64,000 nucleotides of DNA, taken from NCBI GenBank assembly GCA_016110215.1, contig JADWQD010000005.1, forward strand, positions 248,001-312,000, given 5' to 3'. Under the pieces are notes generated by a model. That model was not told where the DNA came from. It saw nothing but the letters and a program-made list of their open reading frames with translations, and searched no databases. This stretch comes from Capronia americana. Its lineage: Eukaryota; Ascomycota; Eurotiomycetes; Chaetothyriales; Herpotrichiellaceae. Positions 57,429 to 64,000 of this stretch are shown here, one piece after another. The position numbers were made by a program, and so were the translations under genes. Position 1 is the first letter of the stretch. Each line of letters starts with the position of its first letter.

Positions 57429-59165
57429 TTAGATGTAGGGACTTGAACTGTCTCCTGGAGGCATCCTCACAATAACAATTCTCCCGCGGTCAGTGTAATA
57501 CTTTCTCGAACGTTGGGTAGGTCGTTCCGTCTTGTTCCCCAGTGTTTCTGGAGCCGAGGACCGTCGTTGGTGACTGATTTGCGGAGGCTGAAGCAGACCG
57601 GAACTCGGAAGATTGGGTCTTTCCTCCTGGCTGGTGGAATGTGTTCTCAGTCGGCCTCGTTCCTCGTGAAGGCCACAATCTTGAGGGGCTAGAACGTCGT
57701 CTTTCCCCGTCGTATCCTCCTTTAACAAAAAGGTGGCATTGCCGTCCCAGGCACGACTTCTCCTGTCGAAACCCAAAGTGGGGCCGTTCGAGGACTCCCG
57801 GCAGTTGAGGAGGTGCACTCTCTTTGGAGCAGACTGGGTTAATCTGTCTGTGCAAGTATCGACCTTGACGACTCTGGACACGTGTCGCGGCGCCATTTTG
57901 CAGGTGGACTTTTCAACTCCGGTGAAAGCATTCTTTGGCTTCGGGAGGTCCGTCCATACCTCGATCTCACCGCCAGGGCTGGAGAAGAAGACGCGATGTC
58001 CAAGCTCGGTCCTCGAATGACATCCGAGTCTGATGTCGCTCTGATCTGTACGTGCTCTTCTCACCTTTGTCACCCAGCAGAAGTCGCCGCACCAACACAT
58101 TTCCTTGGGCAGAACGGGTGGTTCCGGATTGATTGAAACATTGGATTGAGCAGGCTTAGACTTCAGCGTTTTAGGTGGACCACGAACTTCGGATATGACA
58201 TGATTCGTCCTGTTGACGGACGGGGAATTTGGCCCCAGTAGATGGACGTTATTCTCTGGCGCGGACGACTGGCGCAGGTGGCGAGGTGGCGGGGGTTGGA
58301 GGAAGCTTCTCCTGAAGGAGGGTGAACATATCTGCGCGCTTCCTGAATCAATGTTCCTGAATCTGCTATCTTTCTTGCTCGATATGGAGAAACTGCGACA
58401 ACTGAGAAGGTAGTTTCTTTTCGGCGAGTTGTCTCTGAGTTTTTGCGGATCGTCTCTGTAGAAGTCATATTTCGTCACAGTCTCCGAGTGAAAAGGTAGC
58501 GTCCTGCAAAAGCAGAGGGATGGAGAGGACGAGAATATAGTGGCCTTGGCCTTGTCGGTCCACACTTCAACGTAGCCGTCGGTAGTGCCGAAGCATATCC
58601 GGTCGTCGAGAGGGGGTCCGGACTGGAAACATTGATTGCACCAGCAGATATCTGGAGCTCCTGTCTCAGCATCTGTGATCGGTATCCCAAAGCGCCACGA
58701 TCCATTATTATCCGGACAGATATTATCAGACTCGCGATCTCGCTCGATGCTTCCGCCTTGTCTTCTGGAGCCAAATACGGTTGGAATCGAGGCAGATGAT
58801 GTGTTGACATTCTGCCCGACAGAGACATCGCTGGGCAGAGGCAACACCAGTATATCTTCCTGCATAGCTTGAATGATTGGCACATCGGCTGAGAGCAAAC
58901 CCTTTCGAGCCTCTTGCTGGCCGTCCACGGGATTTGACGGCAGTCGTAACTCTGGCGGGTGGTCGATTGAATGCCCAACCAATCTGTCCGCTGGTGCAGC
59001 TGAATCCACTTCGGAATAGTCTGGTGGCGGGCATTCTATTGTCGTTGCTGGTTGAGAAGACCTCGAGCTAGGCGTTGTTGAAGTGCAAGGCTTTGGTCTC
59101 TTGCTGAGGCCGAGTTGTCTCATCTCACATAAAGGTAAGTGCGAAACCCATTCTTCGCTGTGCAT
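57429..59165 (-). CDS. Orphan protein with a duplicated Cys/EVWTD module
   Basis: Single exon, 578 aa, start ATG at 59165. No known family is recognised. Two diverged copies of one module are visible. Copy 1 (about 172-304) runs DICWCNQC, an aromatic strand, YVEVWTD, a Cys pair, NSPKRNYLLSCR and ends LQPPPPRHLRQSSAPE. Copy 2 (about 355-541) runs EMCWCGDFC, VFFSS, IEVWTD, SAPKRVHLLNCR and ends LLQPPQISHQRRSSAPE. CWC, the VEVWTD/IEVWTD strand, a following Cys, the PKR-hydrophobic-LLxCR segment and the RxSSAPE tail are shared. The rest is Ser/Pro-rich and probably disordered. Conserved Cys pairs suggest a small metal-bound or disulfide-linked unit. No signal peptide is seen. Confidence 0.75.
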   Translation of the reverse strand: MHSEEWVSHLPLCEMRQLGLSKRPKPCTSTTPSSRSSQPATTIECPPPDYSEVDSAAPADRLVGHSIDHPPELRLPSNPVDGQQEARKGLLSADVPIIQAMQEDILVLPLPSDVSVGQNVNTSSASIPTVFGSRRQGGSIERDRESDNICPDNNGSWRFGIPITDAETGAPDICWCNQCFQSGPPLDDRICFGTTDGYVEVWTDKAKATIFSSSPSLCFCRTLPFHSETVTKYDFYRDDPQKLRDNSPKRNYLLSCRSFSISSKKDSRFRNIDSGSAQICSPSFRRSFLQPPPPRHLRQSSAPENNVHLLGPNSPSVNRTNHVISEVRGPPKTLKSKPAQSNVSINPEPPVLPKEMCWCGDFCWVTKVRRARTDQSDIRLGCHSRTELGHRVFFSSPGGEIEVWTDLPKPKNAFTGVEKSTCKMAPRHVSRVVKVDTCTDRLTQSAPKRVHLLNCRESSNGPTLGFDRRSRAWDGNATFLLKEDTTGKDDVLAPQDCGLHEERGRLRTHSTSQEERPNLPSSGLLQPPQISHQRRSSAPETLGNKTERPTQRSRKYYTDRGRIVIVRMPPGDSSSPYI

Positions 59166-60717
59166 TCTTGGCTCGTCTCTGATGGCCCGCGCTGATCCGT
59201 TGGCTTCTGTGAGTGACGTTTGCTCGGTGTTCCCTCCTTGGTGTTGATACCGTCGAGAGGAGTTCCAAGTAATCTACCTTGGTAAATTGGAACTCGGCCT
59301 TTATGATCTTGCCGCTTCAACTAGCAAGGACTTTGTAATGTTCTTTCCAGAAAAATGCGTGCCGAATCACTTGAAAGGCAAGCAGTTTTATATCACGTCG
59401 TTTCGATCTTACACGAAGTGTTTCGGCCCCAGGGTCTCGAACTGCCGAGCGAAGGCATGGTGCATGAACTCACCCAAGGGAAGGGGGCTGGGTACTTGAA
59501 TCGGGCACAATGTCCGTTAGTCCCCCGGGTGTGTACATAGTTGGGCGTGGATGAAGGCGCATGTACTCGTACAAGTAGAGGGGCCGTCATGTCAATGGCG
59601 ACTGCGCAGCTGCTCTCCTGGGCAGCCAGTACCGGATACGCGCCGGTGAATCATGGTCGATTCGAGATCGGACAAGTATGACTCAGGTTATCCCAGGTTT
59701 CAATCGGGAAGGCAGCAGGAAAGTGGAGGTCAGCGTGGTTAAGTATTCATAGCAGCAAGAGTGAAACGCGTCATGATCGTTTCGGAAGTGAATCTTCGGC
59801 GCCATAAATCCTTCGGGGGGCTCCCCTGCATAAGCGGCCGCTACATAATGCTCCGTACCCTCGTCGAGAACCTTCCGCAGGAGGAGATATTGCGTTATCC
59901 AGCTCAGGCCCCAACATGACGAATTGTGACCACGAGCCGACTTCAGTTTCAGCCACGTCCCTGCTTCTTGTGAACAGCTAATCCCCTGAATCTGCAAAGT
60001 ATGGTCTGAAGTGCGGGATAATGGGGATAATATGCTAAGGCAGACACCACCCCCGTGCGCCATTAACATGGATAGAATGGTTCATCTTGGACTCTTACTG
60101 CAACGCAAGTTTGAATGAAACATCATTTGAGGAGCAGACGAACGTTCTTCTTCGGGCACATATAGTATCATGGTGTGTTGCATACTCCTGTCGAAAGTGT
60201 ACCGTCGTGTCCAAGGCTTCCGTGCAGGCCCCCCGTTCTTGTGCGTTTTATGCACCACCTTTCGCTGACTACTTTCTGACTTGAGAGATTGTCCTCATGG
60301 ATATACCTACGTGAGCCCCTTTCAATCGCTTGACGAGCGTCGAGAACGGAGGACAAAATAGGACGCACCTCGTCCACGTTTTACGCCCTCCCTATTCGAG
60401 GCGTCCGCCGCTCTCGCTGTTATCGTCAAGACAAGCTTTTCCTCGTATCGGCTGGGAACATGTTGTGCGGGGTATTTAGTATTGTATCGTCCACTTGAAT
60501 GATATCTTTGCGTTCTTCCCATTCTTCCGATATACCATTCCAGGCAAATGGCGACCACAATGCTTGGAGAGCCGGGTGAATCTTTGCCGCAATAATAGTG
60601 GTTTGATGCTTTCAGGCGCTTTGGGCCTGACAGCGCTATAGCCCAGGCACCACGGTTGGCAAAAGCAGCAGAGGGTTTGAGGCAGAGGCTCCAACCCCGT
60701 ACGGGACGAGTCAGAGA
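59166..60717. other. Intergenic stretch with one doubtful small frame
   Basis: About 1.55 kb between two divergent genes. A 128-codon minus-strand frame at 59683-60069 is listed separately. The rest has only short open frames without domains. Confidence 0.5.
59683..60069 (-). CDS. Doubtful small hypothetical protein
   Basis: A 128-codon frame with ATG at 60069. It reads as ordinary protein in its second half (RKVLDEGTEHYVAAAYAGEP, GFMAPKIHFRNDHDAF), but has no domain, intron evidence or recognised family. It could be a real short gene, a decayed exon or chance. Confidence 0.3.
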   Translation of the reverse strand: MLMAHGGGVCLSILSPLSRTSDHTLQIQGISCSQEAGTWLKLKSARGHNSSCWGLSWITQYLLLRKVLDEGTEHYVAAAYAGEPPEGFMAPKIHFRNDHDAFHSCCYEYLTTLTSTFLLPSRLKPGIT

Positions 60718-63231
60718 ATGGCGGAGGGAAGGCAGATATACAGGCGCGCTGTCATAGGTCGGCCGCCTCTCGGCGAGACTTCTGCGCTCGCCGAAGTGGC
60801 AGGGGACCGAATGTTCACCGCTTACACGGGCAGATCGATCTTCAGTGAAGAAGAAGATGTCCCGAGCCACGGCGTGCGGTCTCGGGGCGAGGTATCGGTG
60901 TTCTGGGGATGGTACAGTTTGATCCGGTTCGTCGAACCACTTGTCAAGGCGGAGGGAGAACGGTTCCTCGGAACCAAGCAGCTACCCAATTCGCACGACG
61001 AGGCTTGTCTGGCGGGGTACACGATATTCCCAAATCTCGTCCTGAGCCAGCAAATGCCTCTTGACCATCAGTGGAAGATCGCCTATGGCCAATGTGTGTC
61101 GGCGTCTGATACGTGCCATATGTGCTTCTTCCTAAGCACCGTTGGAGCATTCGTCGGGACCCGTCTTGGGAACGTCCAGCAGGCCGTAATCTACGGAGGG
61201 ACCTTCATGGGACGGTGGGACGTTTCCCGCTTGTGGCTGGGATCTGCGGCAGCGGATGGGGACGAGATCCCGCTGCTCCTCGATGAAATCCTTCGATGGA
61301 GAGCTTACTCGCACGTTGGCCACCTTTCTGATTCGCCCCTGGAGAGAAGAGAGTGGCAGGAACCTGGTGGCCCATGGCTCTCGGAGGACGAGATCGTGAC
61401 TGCGGGCGGAAAAGCTGTCGGGCTCACGTTATTTTATGGTCCCACCGGTGAGTTTGAAGTAATAAGCATGCTACTACGGCGGAGACATAGCTAATAACGT
61501 CGAGGTGATACATTTTGGCACGGGATCGAACTGCCAATTTACAATCCAGTGGATAGAAATCCGCTGTCGGAAAATTGTGTTCGATTCATCAAGCAGTCGT
61601 TCCAAGATTGCGCCAGAAATCACGTCGGCTGTCACAATTCGCCTTTTCCCCGGGACCAATCTGTGGTTCCTGCAAGGCTAATCTACACTGGACTAGACCA
61701 GGACCAAGGTATTAAGCTCGTCGATGTTGGTGTAGACGTGCTACAATACATTGCTCTGAGCTACTGCTGGGGCAAGGGCAAAACGCTGACACTGACCTCT
61801 GGCAACATTGGTGACTTCATGATTGATATTCCCTGGGACCAACTTCCACTCACATACCAGCAAGCAATCACTGTTGCGCGGACGTTGCACATCCCACATC
61901 TCTGGATCGACTCAATCTGCATCATCCAAGAAGGCGGTCCTGACTGGGAGGTCGAGTCCTCCAAGATGGCCGACATTTTCGGTAACGCGGAGATGGTCAT
62001 CAGCGCCGATGCCGGTTGCTCCACCGATACTGGTTTCCTCTTTGATCGACAGCCGGAGTGCTTCGCCCCGTGCTCAGGGGATCCAAAAGTCGTCTCAATT
62101 CCTCGAGGAGATAAAGGACCGGCACAGATCATGGTGTGGGACGAATGGTTGGCAGGGTCTGAAGAGCAGCCGGTGGAGCGGTCGAGCAAGCACTTCTGGT
62201 ACGATCGCCACATCATTGAGGGAGACCCAGGTTTCGTCGACCAACCGGTCATGGCACGAGCCTGGTGTTTCCAGGAGCGTTTCTCCGCCACGAGGATGAT
62301 TCGATTCATGTCGCACGAAGTCGTGTGGGAATGCCAGACCTGCTTGTCCTGTCAATGTGGTGCTTTGGGAGATGATCCTGCGCCAAAGGACTCGTCCGAT
62401 TCCGAGCGACCGATCCTGTCATTCGACGAGAAACAATTCTCGCACACGTTGATCGCCAAGAAGGACGAATCTTTGAGAGACGCATCGAAGTGTTGGTCCA
62501 TCATCCTCTCATACTATTCAAGTTGTCGTCTGACCGAGCCAAGCGACATGCTGCCCGCTATTTCTGGTGTCGCCCGCCAGCTTGCCAATGGCGCCCTTGG
62601 TGGATATCTGGCGGGCTTGTGGCGCAATGACCTACCACTTTCACTCCTGTGGAGGGCATCGCCGGATTGCAAACGACCTGTAACAAATATTGCACCCTCC
62701 TGGTCGTGGGCTTCACTCATCGGACGCAAGTCTCTCTCATGTTGGGAACAAGACAGCGAGGAAGAAGGCAAGGTCTGTGTCGCCAAAGTCATTCGCGCAG
62801 AGATAATCACTCCCGGCCACAACCCATACGGACAGGTCTCCAGCGGCAGTATCTGCCTCCACGCACCCGTGCTGAAAGCCAATCTGGTCCATACTATACC
62901 ACCATCAGAACTGGGCGGGAACCAACCTGCCAGAGACAAATTTGAGATCAAGTCCAAGAACCTCACATACCGTGGAAGACCAGTTCAATGGAGCCCTGAT
63001 GTCCAAGTGACCGTGTCTTCCCACGTAGGGGAGGTAGTCTGCGTGGTGATCAGAGCAGAAATGGACGGCTATGACTACGTATCTGAGTTTCAGAATTGCA
63101 GGTCCTTGGTTCTGGTGCCGTCCCGGACGCAGCCAGAAGCGTATGAGCGGATCGGTATTGCAAGCATACCTGCGGCGGTGGTGTGCGATCCTGCGAATGA
63201 GATGACAGAGCGGGAAGTTGTGATTTTCTAG
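60718..63231 (+). CDS. HET-domain (heterokaryon incompatibility) protein
   Basis: Two exons: 60718-61447 and 61505-63231. A 57-nt intron (GTGAGT, branch CTAATAA, acceptor GAG) joins FYGPT to GDTFWHGIELP. Length is 818 aa from the first ATG. The HET domain starts with YIALSYCWG (325-333), then LTYQQAITVARTLHIPHLWI, DSICIIQ, and DWEVESSKMADIFGNA. Upstream is the usual SENCVRFIKQSFQDCARNH segment. Downstream are RAWCFQERFSATRMI, a Cys-rich WECQTCLSCQCG, ILSYYSSCRLTEPSDMLPA and APSWSWASL, all standard for the class. HET domains can trigger cell death during non-self recognition in filamentous fungi. The first 110 or so residues are unlike the family, so the start could be ATG 61053. Confidence 0.88.
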
Positions 63232-64000
63232 TCGCTTCTGAACCTCAAGCAAGCTGTGGTTGTGACCGAACGCACGAACTGGTCAAGGCGAAATCTATGC
63301 TTGTTATCTGTCAACGGTCCGATATCGCCGAGGATGTTGAATTGAGATATGGAGTCAAACGATCCATGGAGAAGGTAGGGAGATCCAGCTTTGGATCGGT
63401 ATTGACTTCGAAATGCGATCTTATAGCAGGCTTCATTTTCTGCTCGAACTGATTATTGGGGCCTCAGAATTACCGCAACATCCTGCTGGTAACGACCAAA
63501 TGGGGGGCAAGTCCCATCGCCGTGAGAGTCGACAATTCCGGCTTGAAGAGACCTGCTAGGAAGACATGATGCTAGGAGGCGCTGCTTGTCATCGCTTCGA
63601 AGGTTCAGCTGACTCGGTCGAGGCCATCGTCAACCAACTGAACTTTCGAGCCGATGCGGTGCTTGCGCTCCAAAGAGAGATGGCAACCAAGACCGAGTTT
63701 TTTCAGACGTCAGCTGGTTTTTATGCTTGAGCCAATCGAGGTCCAGGATCCAGGCGGAGCTTGATGCCATGTCCTCAATGAGTCGAGAGACCTCACTCAG
63801 TAGGGGAAGCTCGAGGTCGACTCCGAGTCACGCGGCGGTAGAGTTTGGAGCAGGCGCTGCAATGTAGCGCGTTGGACTCTCAAAAGATGGGGTGTCAAGT
63901 CCAATGACCAGGTCAAAGAGTGGATCAGGGAAGCCGTGACGGAAGAAAAGGAACGAGGCAGCTAGAGGCCAATCGCGGCGAAAGCCATGGCCGCTGTACT
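63232..64000. other. Right-end stretch
   Basis: 3' flank of the HET gene. A 54-codon plus-strand frame at 63566-63730 reads like protein (NQLNFRADAVLALQREM), but I do not recognise it and it has no clear partner exons before the window ends. No other feature is seen. Confidence 0.45.

Overview
The window is nuclear DNA of a filamentous ascomycete (Pezizomycotina). The genes have short introns (about 46-274 nt) with GTRNGT-type donors and CTAAC/CTGAC-type branch sites. There is a HET-domain gene, a fungal-specific regulator without a zinc cluster, and a copia retrotransposon eroded by C-to-T/G-to-A changes in the pattern of repeat-induced point mutation (RIP). I cannot fix the class or species from sequence alone. 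Exon borders below were worked out by hand from splice sites and reading frame.

Layout. 1-1.66 kb: low-complexity DNA rich in microsatellites. 1.67-8.8 kb: a small metabolic/transport group: an HSL-family esterase, then an APC-family amino-acid/choline permease and a Mep2-type ammonium transporter that diverge from a shared promoter carrying paired GATAAG sites. 8.8-12 kb: gene-poor, with one split tRNA-like sequence. 12-38 kb: mostly ordinary housekeeping genes: a TPR-like/coiled-coil protein, a DUF302 protein, threonine synthase (THR4), a DUF6536-like membrane protein, a secreted aspartic protease, NBP35 (cytosolic Fe-S assembly), CHO2 (phospholipid methylation), queuosine salvage (QNG1 family), UBA2 (SUMO E1), elongin C, and SEN54 (tRNA splicing endonuclease).

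38-64 kb looks like an accessory region. It holds a CPFC zinc-finger-like gene fragment, a Cys-rich orphan, and a broken ankyrin-repeat gene. Next is a large eight-exon gene joining an N-terminal sacsin-like GHKL ATPase to a C-terminal NOV (DUF3883) domain. A 5.8 kb minus-strand copia element follows, with two 322-bp LTRs, a perfect 5-bp target-site duplication (ACTGG) and a primer-binding site that matches the anticodon arm of initiator tRNA-Met. Beyond it are a fungal-specific transcription-factor-like gene, an orphan protein built from two copies of an undescribed Cys/EVWTD module, and a HET-domain gene with a long N-terminal region.

The most promising material is the GHKL-NOV gene in an immunity-like neighbourhood, the duplicated CWC...EVWTD...LLxCR module, and the retrotransposon, whose RIP damage fades outward inside each LTR.
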